A stretch of DNA of 64,000 nt from Gordionus sp. m RMFG-2023 (lineage: Eukaryota > Nematomorpha > Gordioida > Chordodea > Parachordodidae), in contig NC_088775.1 of NCBI RefSeq assembly GCF_954871325.1, positions 86,157,561 through 86,221,560 on the forward strand, given 5' to 3'. Positions 12,391 to 25,254 of the stretch are shown piece by piece; the first letter of the stretch is position 1, and every line of letters starts with the position of its first letter. The notes below the pieces were generated by a model. The model made no database searches, had not been told where the DNA came from, and worked only from the letters and a program-made list of their open reading frames with translations. Both the position numbers and the translations under genes were made by a program.

Positions 12391-14518
12391 TCTGGTCTAA
12401 ATGTAACCCAAGCTAATCTCTACAATTATTATATCGTACATTATTTATATAGTCTAAAAAAGATTTAAAATAAGGCATATAGTTCATAATAAGGTTCACC
12501 TTTGATGCTATACAATAAAACAAATCCTTTCAACTATCTCCTTTCTATCTCTAAAAAAAAATTATACCAAATTTTAGTATTTGATTATTATCATTGTTTA
12601 TTAAAAATTTGATTAAAACCTTTTAGCAGAATATTATCGGTTTTAATGGCATTAGTTATTCATTCTAAAACTTGAACGACAATAATAGACACCTGGTATT
12701 TGCCTGTATGCGCAAACCTTATACAATGCAACCTAACTAATTTCCATATCGAATTATTTGACTGATCCAAAGTTAAGACGGGATTTAGATTATCTTAATT
12801 AACATGTGAACTTTATAAAATGATTTGGGAAAATAATCGTTCCAAAGGTTTTAAAAACCACCTGCAGAAATTAATCGATGGGAAAATATTTTTAATTCCG
12901 GAAGCAGAACTATAATTTGTAATTGGCCTATAACTTATTCTCTAAAAAAAAGTGGGGATAAAAAAATAGAAATGTGTAAATAAATCAAGTAATAAAAAGT
13001 GATCGGTATAATTTAGAGATAAATATACATTTCAATATCAAATTTCTTCCGCTTCGGCTCAAGGCAAAACTCGAAAAGAAATTTAAGATATATATAGAAG
13101 ACCTAATTTTTTATAAAAAAACTTATATTAGTAAATTTTTACCTCAAAATTTTGTATCATAAGCAGAATAAAATAATTGCAGCAAAAATGCCTATTATAT
13201 AAGGAACTACATATAATTTAACATAAATTGATCATGTAAATGCAAACCATGAAAGAGTTTGATAGAGCCAACTCCAGTTCCATCAAAAGAGAGTTTACAG
13301 TAACCAGAACAAGGTTGCTTTTATATGCAACAAACACTAAACTTAGCAATATCACCAACATAAAGCGTATATTTTTACCAGGGCTGAAATACCTTGATTT
13401 AAAAAGAATAGAGTTCCTGCCCAGGTTCGGTAAAACCTCCACCAGGGTCGGTTTTAGCTTTCGGAAATAGAAAAAATAGAATTTATTTATCAGAATCACC
13501 TGTTTTTTTAATATTTTATTCATTCTTTACCAAAATAACTTATCATCATAAAATTTTAATTATAATAATACAAATTAAAAAATAATAAATATATTTGATA
13601 ATTAAATATTTTAAAGCGAATTATAATGTTTTCCGAAATATTATCACTGTGACTTCCACGCAAATCGCATACATTAATGTATTTGTGTTGCTGGAACACC
13701 TAGAATTTTTTTTTTACCACCTATATTATAGAGTAATTTCGGATAGAAGTTAAAAATAATTACATCTTTATTATTCACTTTAATGCGTGAAAATATTCAT
13801 AATAGTGAATTGGTTGGTGTCTGTTCAATTTCATGTTGTGTTAATTTTATTTTTATTTTCTAAAAGCAACCTTTCAAAATTATCATAACTATATGAAGAA
13901 TAGAAAAATTTAGAAATGAATTCTATCTGGGCTTGTAATTCGAGAATTTTTGAGGATTCGAAGGCTCTAAGAAGGTTCGGCAGATCATTAGCCTTAATTT
14001 TTTTATTACATTGATTTGTAGATCCTACATCTCTTAAAAGTTATTTTTTTTTTGGGGGGGGGGATTATAATCTTCAACTGATATACCTAACATTTTAAAA
14101 TCTTCAGAGCCTATTAGATGTGAAATTATAAACGATTAGGTTTTTTAAAGTTTAAAAAAAACGGATTAGAATATATTATATCTCAAAGCGAAGACGGAAA
14201 GCGGGAAAATAATATTTTTATGTTAAATCTTGTTAATAAGTCAATTTATTTTTGTTAGGTTCACGAAGCAAGTTTTAAAATCAAAAAGTCAATCTGGCAA
14301 CTACCATAATCCTTGATTAATAAATAAACGACAAAGCTACTACTTGTAAAAATAAATATACTAATTGTGATTAATGATATATTATTGTAATTGTACAACT
14401 AAGCTTACGTAAAATATATCTTATAAAGTTAATAATCCTATACCCTAGAAATAATAAAATATTTATTAGAAAAATAAATTTAAAAAATTTTTTTTACCCT
14501 TCACCTATTGAAAATATT
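12391..14518. other. Spacer between units A and B, no recognised gene
   Basis: This is unique sequence in the window, AT-rich. It has overlapping open frames at 13218-13523 (minus, 101 codons) and 13240-13470 (plus, 76 codons). Base composition is slightly richer there than around it, which hints at old coding or transposon sequence, but neither frame shows a domain I recognise. A poly-G run lies near 14055. Confidence 0.45.
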
Positions 14519-16490
14519 GTGAGTTCATAATTTTACATCATAACAAAGTTTATATATTACTTGGTATAATTTTACATTTCCTAACAAATAGAGTCCCAAA
14601 ATATTTTATAACCATTTAATTTTCATTGAGAATGTGGTAAATTTAATTAAAATCCATATTTTCATCAAATCTCAGAAAAACTTACAACTTTACAATATAA
14701 AATACAAAATTTGGCTAAAATTGAACAGATGATTAAACAAGAAAATAATATACAAATTCAAGGCCAATAAATCTATGGGATATTTTTGTACTAAATTTGA
14801 TATAATTGTAGATTATAAAGGAAATATATTTGATATGCCCAATGCGTTAATTGTTCTTAAATATAAACATATAATAATGATCATGGTACATAGACACAAA
14901 TGTGCTGATTCCAAGAATTTTACACTTGAGAAATCGCCATATAAGCTTAATAAAAATTGTAAACAACAATTTATGTAACATGCCATAAACCCTTTGTACC
15001 AAAATTAGACCTTCCATAAGTGCATGCAAAAACACTAATATCACGTACCAACACTTTTCATCTAGCCTGAAGATAAATGTGATAAATAAAATACGATAAA
15101 AATTAGTTGAAATTATTTCCCCATTATCAATTTTTGGCTTATTCCACTGTTATATGGTGGTGTTATATAAAATCTTAATGGAAAAATTGAATAAGAGATT
15201 CTACGCACTACCAGATCTAAGGAGGTCTTAAAAAATAATAAAGTGGTTAAAAGATATATGTACTATATACATATAAATCTAACTTCCTATAATTCCATAT
15301 TGCAATAAAAGAAACCATTTATACAAATTATATTAATCATAATTAATACAATAACATCTTAATAATATAGATTCAATATGAACATCTTCATCCATATTCC
15401 ATCCTACTCGGCAATTATCTCGAACTTTCCTCCATCTCCAAAATCATATGATGTGAATTGAATAATCGTGCCTGTCAAACCCCGTGTTCGGTAGTTTATC
15501 AATACAGTATAAAATTTAAAAAGATTATTATTTTGATACGAAATAATAAATAACTATTCTCTTTATTAAAATAGGTTCTTATATATAACATCATAAATAA
15601 TGCCTTAGGTTAAATCGAGCCTAAAGTAGCATTGTATTTCTATAATAGTTTTTTTTAAAAAAATCTGGCCTTATTTTAATAACATATATATTCAAATAAT
15701 ATATACAAGAAAAATTAATCTTCAAATAAAAAATATTAACTCTTATCAAATTGTAATACAGAATCAAAAATAATATTATATATATATATATTATAATAGT
15801 GTAAATATTTTATTAATATTTATTTTTCAAGAAGCTGTGCATGGAAAAAGGAATAATAAGTGTTATGATTGCAAACTTTATTACATTAATTTGAAATTTG
15901 TTCTAAATATATAATATTATTTCAACAATTATGAATATAATACAAATAAATTATATAAAGATATTAGCGAAATGATATTAACTAATAAATATATTTTCTT
16001 CCTATTTCTATGTTATTGCGAAATTGACTCATAGTGGCATAGCCTTTATTTATTCAAAGGGGTAGGAGTGTATTTCAGCATGTATAGAGTACCTCACATG
16101 CGAATTTGAAATAATTTTGTTACATAATTTTAAACTAGTTCTTAATTTATATTAATATTTTTAGATATATTTTTGTTTAAATTTAAAAATTCATGCAAAA
16201 ATTGTCTGAAATTTATAAAATAAAATATCTATTAGATATTACAGTTTTACAAGGAAAAAATATAACTTTTATCTTTAAAGACTATTTACTTACAAAATTA
16301 TATTTTTTATTATTTCATTTTATATGCCACTATTTTAATAGAGATTTTGAAAAATTCGTGACAAGTTATATAAATATATGGATATTATTACAATAGCCAT
16401 TTCAAAATAGTTATATTTACCAGCCGAAGTTTTTGTAACATTTTATAGAGATTAAATGTAATAACGGTATTCATTTGGGGTCAACCCGTT

Positions 16491-17513
16491 TCAAATTAAC
16501 TTTTTCGCCATTTCTATCAATTTTTGTCGGAACATGGACATGTAAAAAAATGATATAATGGAGTTTGATGCGAATATAAGGCAATAACAATAAGAGAATA
16601 AAGAGGTGTATATCGTATAGTCGAGATTTGGAAAGTATTTTTGGATAGTGAAAGAAAGCGTTACAAACATGTATATACTAAAAAGAGTCATGGCATAATA
16701 AATGATATCTCTTTCCCTCTTTTTTCGTTCGGACGTATGTTTCGGTAGTTTTCTTTTAGACAAATGAGTATTCAAAATAATACCTTTATTTGCAACTCCT
16801 ATCTCTTTATTTTTTGATTGAGATTCTATAATAGCCAAGTTTGTAATACAAGAAATTTTAAATTCTGGATCCTTAACCGTGGTTGTAGAGTTAAATTTTT
16901 TCGAGGTTTCCATATTCTTTCTTTGCCTTTTTAGCAGTATAAATATATAAATGTAGAACGAAGCTGTCGCCGTTAAATTCACGTATTGCCATATCAAGTG
17001 TACTTTGAAAATAACTGGGATAAAATTCTTGTAATTTATAAAACAAGCGAATAGTGAAGGCAAAATCGCTACCCCACCCACATATAAATGCCAAACCCGC
17101 ATGAATATGGATGCAATCCATATAAATATCAAGAAAGATATGGTAGTCTTAAGCGTAAATAATTTTCTTAATTTACTATTGTACGAGCAGCCCATTACCA
17201 GGCACCTATTAAGTGCCAAGGTAAACATGTGGAGGGAATGCGATAAAAATGTTATCTCGTTTAGCATTCCAAATATTATACACAATTTATAATAAGAAAT
17301 GGTGTTGGGCATAAAAGAATAAAAGAAATAATTTAGTCCGTATGTCAGGGCTCCTAGAAAGTCGCACCATGTTAGACTGGCTATAATGATAAAAGATGGG
17401 TTTTTATTAAAATATTTGTCACTCAGGATGATCCATAACAATAGAGCGTTTCCGATCGAACCTATTAGGGATGTCAGCAATAAAACTATGGCAAATATTT
17501 GCCTAGGATTCAT
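16491..17513 (-). CDS. Intronless rhodopsin-like GPCR (array member 1)
   Basis: A complete 340-aa seven-transmembrane receptor in one exon, expected at the plasma membrane and coupling to G proteins. Segments: TM1 about 7-29 with the G21-N22 pair; TM2 about 40-64 with D51; TM3 about 76-108 starting at C78 and ending L-N102-R103-C104 where class A normally has DRY; TM4 about 122-144 with W132; extracellular loop 2 with C157, the likely disulfide partner of C78; TM5 about 166-195; a long basic third intracellular loop about 196-267; TM6 about 268-292 without the usual CWxP; TM7 about 300-325 with N317-S318-I-I-S321 in place of NPxxY; then a FRQK helix-8 start. There is no signal peptide and the N terminus is very short. 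The start ATG is shared by all paralogs. The ligand cannot be inferred. It could be chemosensory or a peptide/amine orphan receptor. Confidence 0.9.
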   Translation of the reverse strand: MNPRQIFAIVLLLTSLIGSIGNALLLWIILSDKYFNKNPSFIIIASLTWCDFLGALTYGLNYFFYSFMPNTISYYKLCIIFGMLNEITFLSHSLHMFTLALNRCLVMGCSYNSKLRKLFTLKTTISFLIFIWIASIFMRVWHLYVGGVAILPSLFACFINYKNFIPVIFKVHLIWQYVNLTATASFYIYIFILLKRQRKNMETSKKFNSTTTVKDPEFKISCITNLAIIESQSKNKEIGVANKGIILNTHLSKRKLPKHTSERKKRERDIIYYAMTLFSIYMFVTLSFTIQKYFPNLDYTIYTSLFSYCYCLIFASNSIISFFYMSMFRQKLIEMAKKLI

Positions 17514-17869
17514 AATCTTTAAGTAAATCTTATAAATTTTAACAAATTGTTGAAATCAATTGTAAAATGTAAAATGTTTTACAAAAATTTCTTTTTAAAA
17601 AAACTTTAATTGTTTTTTTTACCTATTTATTATTGATAAAAATTTAGAAATAACACAAAATTCAGCCTTACTTATATTAAGTTTCTAGTTGAACAAATAT
17701 GCTATATGCATAATATGTTTTATATATTTTTTTAAAAATAAGAATAACAATTTATAATTGACTGGTATTTTAATTTATATCTTTTAATAAGTGTTATGTC
17801 ACTATTTTTTAAAATTTATGTCGAAAATGCATTAAATTAAAATGATTTTAATTTATATTTAAAGTTAAT

Positions 17870-17965
17870 TAAATAATGAGTTAATCACATACCAAATAAA
17901 ATATCTGCAAAATGCGAGATGACCAAAATTGTCTTAATCTTTTCCCGTCTTTGGATTGAAATCTC
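17870..17965 (-). promoter_or_regulatory. Conserved block about 400 bp upstream of GPCR starts
   Basis: The sequence around AATATCTGCAAAATGCGAGA is kept nearly unchanged upstream of the pseudogene (11212-11285) and of this gene. More diverged forms lie at 41930-42010, 48170-48220 and 61903-61975, always about 370-480 bp before the ATG. It is a candidate promoter-proximal element. It may also simply be part of the duplicated unit, and no core promoter motif can be assigned in such AT-rich DNA. Confidence 0.3.
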
Positions 17966-18593
17966 TGGATAAGCTCAACGAGCCTTGACATTAAAAATAT
18001 TATTAATTTTTTATCTAAAGTTTTTTGTTATTGAAACTTTTCTAAATGATGGTACGAGCCAAATATTTTGAATTTAATTAGTTTCTAGATCCATCCCAAC
18101 CTTCTTATTTTTTCATTCTATGAATGTTGTTAAAAACCCAATTTGGAGCTATTTAAAAGAACTTCCTGATTATGATTTTAGCCAAAATAATATTATGCAA
18201 GCCTCGAGAGTTGACAAATAAATGTCTAAACCTTTCAGCAAATGGGCAAAGTCTCCAAGCTTACATAAAATATAGTTGTAGTTAATCATTTCAAATCTGG
18301 CTCTTTAACAACACTAAAGTATGACATCTAATTAGGTGAACAACTATTTCAACATCTTATTGCGAATTTATTAATGTTCCAAATATTCTTATCAATCACA
18401 TTTTTATATCGATTTCTATAAAACATTTAAATACCCTTTAGCCTTTTCTTACTTTATAGAAGAACTTTTTTCACTCATTTATTTAAACAAATTCAACAAC
18501 AAGAACTCTTAAAATTCCCCCTTTACCATTACCAATACTTTTTCTAATCCGTTACATTTTAAGTAGTCAAATCTTATAAATATCATTACATAA

Positions 18594-19045
18594 CAGTGGC
18601 ACAGCTATTTAGGACTCGAGCACTGTAAAGTTTTCAGAAACTATAAATAAAATTTCTACTACTTTTAGCACTTTTAGAAGCAACTTTCCTCCTCCTCCCA
18701 TTTAGAATTTTGATTTTATTTTGTCCAGTAAAAAGTTTAAAATATATTTTAAGAATTTTATAAAGCATTTAATTAGATAATTAATCGTACATGAAATACA
18801 GATTTGTGCAAATTTTATTATAATATGTTCAATTTATATTTATATATTTATTTTAAGGCGATATTTTGTTATATATAAAAACAATTTACTTTCATATGAA
18901 CAAAAAACAAAATTACTTATACAAAGAAGAATAATATTTATAACATTTAGATTATTGACTTTTATAATTTGAAGAACTTTGATTTTACTTGTAACGTTAT
19001 TTTAAATTAATAAAACAAATATTACCTATAACAAACATATTTAAT
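18594..19045. mobile_element. Old hAT-like MITE end (copy in unit B)
   Basis: Paralogous to 11932-12390: it starts CAGTGGCACAGCTATT, followed by an ACTCGAGCACTGTAAAG segment and then the same AT-rich body (TTTGTCCAGTAAAAAGTTTAA). It is present at the same distance upstream of the receptor in both units, so the insertion is older than the duplication. Confidence 0.5.
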
Positions 19046-19139
19046 GTGAGTTTATAATTTTACGTCATAACAAAGTAAAAATATTAATTGGTATAATTTT
19101 ATATTTCCTTACAAATAGAGTCCTAAAATGTTTTATAAC

Positions 19140-22100
19140 TGAAGGAAAAACTATTAGAGTAAGTAAAAATATATTTTTTTATTATTTAATATCTCCTTTA
19201 ATTTCTCTCTTTCAATCTACTATTTATATATTTTTTACAAACTAAAATTAGAATATGATATTAAAAAGGTTAACATATAAAATAAAATTGTAACTAAAAT
19301 AAAAATATAATTTGAATTAATTGGATTGTAATAACAGTACAAATATAAATTGAATTGTCCAAATTTGAATTCATAACATTCTTCTTCTTCTAAAAAGCCT
19401 TCACATAAGTTTAATTATGTTATCATAATTAGTTTGTTCGTCAAGTTGTTTCACAAGTCATCATATCGTTGGCTTGTCCCAATCGTTGGTTTGTTTAAAT
19501 CGATTTTGCACGTTGATTTGTTTAAATCGCAAGCTTGATATCCTTATCGTAAGTTGCCCTTATAAATCGTGACTTTGCCATATAGCTTGCTTGTCATACT
19601 CAGTTGTTATTATTATCATTTTTTAAAATTGTTATTATCATCAGTGAGTTACGAATAATGAGAAATAATAATTCATCAAATTGGATATATGAATAAAAGA
19701 AGATTGATAAATCAGATTGTTATATAATATTTTCAGCGTTTTGATTTTTTTGCGTTTTAGTGTAAGCGTTTTATAATTTAATTTACTCTATGCATTTTAA
19801 TATTTATTTTATATTTTAAGTTATGTAGTCTTAGATAAAGAGGTTTTTGTTTAATTCGCGTTATATCGTTAATATCAGTAATTTTTATATTTTTGTCCAC
19901 ACTTCTCTTCTTAAAAGAATCCTTAGAGTCATAATTAATAAGTGTGTTAAAACAGTTTCTAATTCTTATTTGATCTAAATGTCTCCTCAAAATACCTTTC
20001 TCTGTCTTAATTTGGAACATCATATCACTATTTTTATGTGTGATCATACCTTTGCACCATTTATCATCACCTTGTACTTTGTACCAAACAAAATCTCCTA
20101 CGTTAAAGGTTCTATATCGTGGTAAAGTAACGTTTATTTTATTCTTTTCTCTCCAACAGTTTTAATAAGTCCCATTTAATTCTAATATCTCGATTAAACA
20201 TTCTCTGAGATGGTGTAACTCCTGTAGTATCATTACGCGTATTTCTGTAATTAAATAAAAATTTGCCAAGTGCGATATCTAGGTCAATTTTAATATTCCT
20301 TTTCATATGTGTTTTGAACGTTCTCACCATGCGTTCTATCTGGCCATTGGATTGCTGGTGATAAGCAGATGTGAGCACATGTTTGATACCATAATTGTTG
20401 CAAAATCGTTACTCGTAAAGTTAGTGCCGTTATCAGTAACTATAGTTTCAGGTATTCCATATAGCGAAATAGTTTTAAAAATTTCTTTTAAAGTAACATC
20501 AGTCGTAATATTTTTAACAGGAATAATAATTGGAAATTTGCTGTAGGCATCGACTATTATCAACTAATTTTTTGTGAAAAACGGACCCGCATAATCTATG
20601 TGTATCCTTTCAAACGGTTTGGTTGCCGAAACCCATGGTTTTTGTATCTTTATAGGATTATCATGATATATGTTACAATCGTACAACTTTTCACTTCATT
20701 TACTATGTCATTGTTTATATCAGGCCACCACATGTAATCTTTGGCTAAGGATTTAATTTTTCCTGCTCCCAAGTGACCTTCATTGACTGTAGTATATTTT
20801 TTCTCATAGAAGACGGAATTATGATTTTGTTGCTTTTGTAAAGACATTAAATATACTTAATTCCAAATCAATGTTTTTATAAATATTATTCATTATAGGC
20901 CTGTTGTTTTTAATATCATTTATGACTTGTTTTAATTCCATATCTTTCAAAGTTTCATCACGAATTTGATTAAAATTAATTGGTAAATCCCCATATTCAT
21001 TTATTATAGTGATATTTTCAATAGCTTCGTCATGACATCCTTGTGGTAATCTCGAGAGACAATCAAGAACAACATTATATTTACCGGTTTTATATTTTAT
21101 ATTAAAGTCATATCCTTCAAATGTTATATTCCACTTCTGGAGTCTTAAGGACATTGTGCTATTATCCTTAAGACCCTTGGTAAAGATGTGAACTAGAGAT
21201 TTATGGTCAGTAATAATTGTAAATTTTGTGCCGATTAAGTATTCCTGGAACCTCCTTATAGCGAACATAATAGCGAGAGGCTCACGCTCAATATTGGTAA
21301 AGTTCATTTCGGATTTAGTTCTTGACGCGAAAGCTATAGGTTTTTCTTTATCATCTTTTTTAGTATGAAATAGTACAGCTCCTAAACCACATTTCGATGC
21401 GTCAGTGGCTATCCCTATAGGTAATTCAAGGTTAAAATATGTCAAAACAGGTGGAAGACTAATCAACTTCTTAAGATCATTAAAACTTTTAGAGTGTTCT
21501 AGGTTCCAAGCCCATTTTTCTTTGTTGAAAATTTTATATAGAGGATCAGCTATTTCTGCAAAATTGTTCAAAAATTTTCTATAGTAGCCAGCCATTCCCA
21601 GAAATGTTGATAATTCAGCAGCTGATTTTGGTTCTGGCATATTAATTATTGCTTCAATTTTGTCGTGATTAGCATGAATCCCCTTGGCTTCAATATCAAG
21701 ACCCAGGAACCTCACTTTGTTTTCAAAGAACACACTTTTATTGAAGTTAGGTATCAGCCCAAACGATGATATTCTATCAAACACTTTTTTTATGTTGTTA
21801 AGGTGGGCTTCATCGTTTTTTCCAGTTATAAGTAAATCATCAATATAAAATATGACGTCATCCATGTCACCGAAGATTTGATCCATGATCTGTTAAAAAA
21901 TTGTAGATGAGGTCTTAAGCCCAAAAGGAAGTCTAGTAAATTGGTAATATCCCTTGTGAGTAGATATGGTTAAAATATTTCTGCAACTTTTATCAATTGG
22001 GATCTGTAAGAAAGCATTTTTAAAGTCAATCTTCGTAAATTTCTTTCCTTCTGAAAGTTTAGCTATTAGTTCATTGATTCGTGGTAGAGGGTATCTGAAA

Positions 22101-24426
22101 TCTTCTAGAGCTGGGTTTACAGTGTCCTTAAAATCAGCACAAAGCCTAATGCTCCCATTATCATTGTAGACAGCGGTAATAGGATTGGCCATCGGACATC
22201 ATTCACCGGCTCAATAATTTAATCATGTATCCATTTTTTAAGTTCATTGCTAACAAGATCAATTTTTGAATAAGGAATACGTCTAGGGGGTATAATTTTG
22301 GCATCTCTTCTTAAATGTAACTTGACACTTACTTTGTTGATTGCCCATTAGTCAATTTGGATTCACACTCTTTAATCAATTTTTTATTTCATCTTCGTAA
22401 TTATTGTCAACATTTGCTATAAATTTATTTAAAATATATTTGAAAGGGTTGATCCATGTACGTCCCAACAAGGCATTTTTTCTTGATTCAACGACTACCG
22501 CTTGTAAATATTTTGAGATACCTTCATAAGTCACTTTAACTTGAGTGATGCCGATGATCTTGATTAAATTTCCGTCATAAGCGGTAAGTTGTAACTCGGA
22601 TTTCTTAACATCTCTAATACCAAGTTTTTTAGCCAGACCATGAGGTATAATAATATGATTTGAGCCTGTGTCGACTTGCATACATGTAACAATATCGTTT
22701 ACTTTTAAAGTAGTCATAAATGCATTATCTTTGTCATTGAGCATGTCCCCAGATAAGTTGTTAACATTAAAATCGTTATCATCTTTGTTCTTTGTAGAGT
22801 CGACTTTCTCTTCAATAATTTCATCGATATTCATATTGTAATCATTGTTGTTGTATTGTATTTGCTTTCTCTGATTATTGTCAATACCTCTATAATTATT
22901 TGAGTTGTTGTTATATTGTATTTGCTTTCTCTGATTATTGTCACTACCTCTATAATTATTTAAATTGTTGTTATAAGATTGGTAAATGTTACGATTTCCG
23001 TCACCGTATTGGATCTGTTTTCTTTGATTATTATCATGCCATGTATTATTTCTACCATAATTAGATTGATTATTATTGTTGTAGCGATAGTTATTGTAGT
23101 TATAGTTGTTATAATTATCGTGGTATCTCGAATTATTATTACCGTAATTCCTATCATTGTATCTAAAATTATTATTGTAATTCTTATCTCCATCTCTATT
23201 ATCATAATTATTTCTAAAATTATTATCAGGTCTAAAATAATTATTATTGTCATTTCTATTTCTATTGTTAAAGTTCTTATCTTTATCAGACTTTTTATCG
23301 TTATTCATATAACTATATTATCAACATCTGATTTATCATTGATAGTATCTAATTTAATTCCTAGATCTACCATTTCATTTAAGGTTAAATTAATATTTTT
23401 ACAAAATTTATATTTTTGTCTTTTAAGGTAGATGTATGTAATTTTTCTTTTAATCTACTGTCGTCCGAAAATTAAATTTTTTATGCAATTTCGATATTCT
23501 TAAGTACCATTGCATGAAATTCTCACTCGTGTTCTGCTGTAATAAGTTAAATTTATTTATTAAAATGTTTATATCTTGCACAGGTAAAAGGTAAATTAAC
23601 TTTTTAGTCACTATTTTAAGATCTAATATGTCGGTATCGGAACAAATTGATTTAATGTTATCAAAGACCTCGTCTGATAAATTATTAAGCAAAGTATTTA
23701 TTTTAATAGAGTCCGATATTGTGCTGGTCAAAAAATAACTTAATATTCTGTCTAAGTAAATTTCAGTAAGTGGTCCAACCAATTTTGGAATTTTATATAT
23801 TAATTCTGGTTTTATATCCATATTTTATTAACAATTCGTATATATTAGAAATTATAACACTTCATATTTTAACAAAAATACAATGGAGTTGAATAAACTC
23901 CAAATCCTTACATACGTAAAATTTCCCATTAAGTAGTTCAAAATAATTAATCATCTCTTTAAGGCTCACGAATTCAAACAAGACGTCATCACTACCCAGT
24001 ATCCTTGAGTAATGTACATCACAATTATAAGTTAATTCAAATAGTATATCATAAATATAGATTTCCCAGGGAATATTAACGAGTTTGAATGAAAACATTA
24101 TGGAAATAACTTTAATATGATTTTTACCTTTTTTTCCCTTCTATATATAGAATTTATTTGTTTCGTTTTATAATTTTTATATTATTCATATTTATATTTC
24201 GAAGAGAAAAAAAATTTTTTAAAAGAAAAATTTCTAAAAAAATTTACGTGGTGGCGAGTCTTTTTTGCCAACCTCATACCGAGGCACCATGAAGGAAAAA
24301 CGATTATGGTGAGAGTAAGTAAAAATATATTATATTATTATTTAATATCTCATTTAATTTCTCTATTTCAATTTACTATTTATATATTTTTTACAAACTA
24401 AAATTAGAATACCATATTATCATGTC
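19140..24426 (-). mobile_element. Ty3/gypsy LTR retrotransposon (broken copy)
   Basis: An LTR retroelement of about 5.3 kb on the minus strand. The 3' LTR is about 19140-19378, starting TGTTATGAATTC on the coding strand. It is preceded by a purine tract (GAAGAAGAAGAA, 19379-19390). The 5' LTR is about 24290-24426 and is shorter. An 18-bp primer site at 24272-24289 (TGGTGCCTCGGTATGAGG) resembles the complement of an elongator tRNA-Met 3' end. Parts in order: gag (about 24100-23450), an Asn-rich nucleocapsid-like region followed by aspartic protease (about 23308-22376), reverse transcriptase and RNase H (about 22190-21020), and integrase with zinc-binding and core regions (about 20850-20140). 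The reading frame is broken in several places (about four or five breaks). The LTRs share about 120 bp with several differences, so it is neither recent nor ancient. A 5-bp ATAAC duplication flanks it (19135-19139, 24427-24431). Confidence 0.9.
24272..24289 (-). other. Primer-binding site (tRNA-Met-like) of the Ty3/gypsy element
   Basis: On the plus strand it reads CCTCATACCGAGGCACCA, directly against the 5' LTR. It ends in CCA and resembles the T-arm and acceptor end of elongator tRNA-Met (CCTCA...GGGGCACCA type). The tRNA assignment rests on memory of metazoan tRNA-Met and is probable, not certain. Confidence 0.6.
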
Positions 24427-25254
24427 ATAACTAGTAAATATAATGGTATTTTTTATTTTTTTTAATATATTTACATTTCCACAAATCTCAGAAAAACTTA
24501 CAACACAAGATAAAATACAAAATCTATTTAAAATTGAACAGATAAAACAAAATTAAAATAAAGAATACCTTTAAGGCCAGATATATTTATATCTGACATT
24601 TGCACAAAATTTGATATAATTGTAGACGATAAAGGAAAAATGTTGGATATGCCAAATTCATTAATTTTTAACATATCAACATATTATTATGATAATCATG
24701 CCACATTATATTTAAAAACACAAATGTGATGGTAGTTCCATGAATATTCTCAATTTTTTTAATACTCTTGAGAAATCCTCATATAAGGTTAATTTAAAAA
24801 AAAATAGTAAAAAACAATTTACGTAACATGCCATAACCCTTTGTGCCAAAGATATAAGACCTTCCATAATGATAGTTAATGATTTTATCAACTTTAGTCT
24901 CTCGAGATAGGATCAAAGTGTGGTAAAGTAGATGCAAAAACACTAATATCACGTCCCAACACTCTTTCATCCAGCCTGAAGATAAATGTGATAAAATAAA
25001 ATACGATAAAAATTAGTTGATATTATTTCCCCAATATCAATTTATGACTCCACTGATATATGATGGTGGGATATAAAATCATAACTTCCAATCTGCACTA
25101 TATAACGGAAAAATCGAAGATTGTTAAGAGATTTTATGCATTACCAGATCTAAGGAGGTTTCAAAAAATAAAAGTGGTTAGAGATTAATTATTGAAAAAT
25201 CTTCATAATTTTTGTTTTAACTGAAAAGACTTTAAAATAATATTCTATTTGTTA

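Larger units (their letters stand above)
14519..19045. repeat. Segmental duplication unit B (about 4.5 kb, intact GPCR)
   Basis: The unit begins GTGAGTTCATAATTTTAC at 14519. The same landmark, GTGAGTTTATAATTTTAC, begins unit C at 19046, directly abutting the end of B, so B and C are head-to-tail copies with a period near 4.5 kb. B also matches A across the receptor and both flanks. It carries the intact receptor 16491-17513 and the older hAT-like MITE end at 18594-19045. Confidence 0.75.

Noticed and set aside
13218-13523. Overlapping frames on both strands as a possible gene
   Set aside because: No recognisable domain, no paralog in the other units, and no splice or promoter context. Noted only within the spacer entry.
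17101-17292. Plus-strand frames of about 60 codons opposite the receptors (also 10418, 41092, 47385, 61094)
   Set aside because: They recur at the same place because the receptor sequence is conserved. They are antisense shadows of TM3-TM4.
22979-23431. 150-codon plus-strand frame rich in Ile/Val
   Set aside because: It is the antisense of the Asn-rich nucleocapsid-like region of the Ty3/gypsy element. The 22960-23253 minus frame is another shadow of it.
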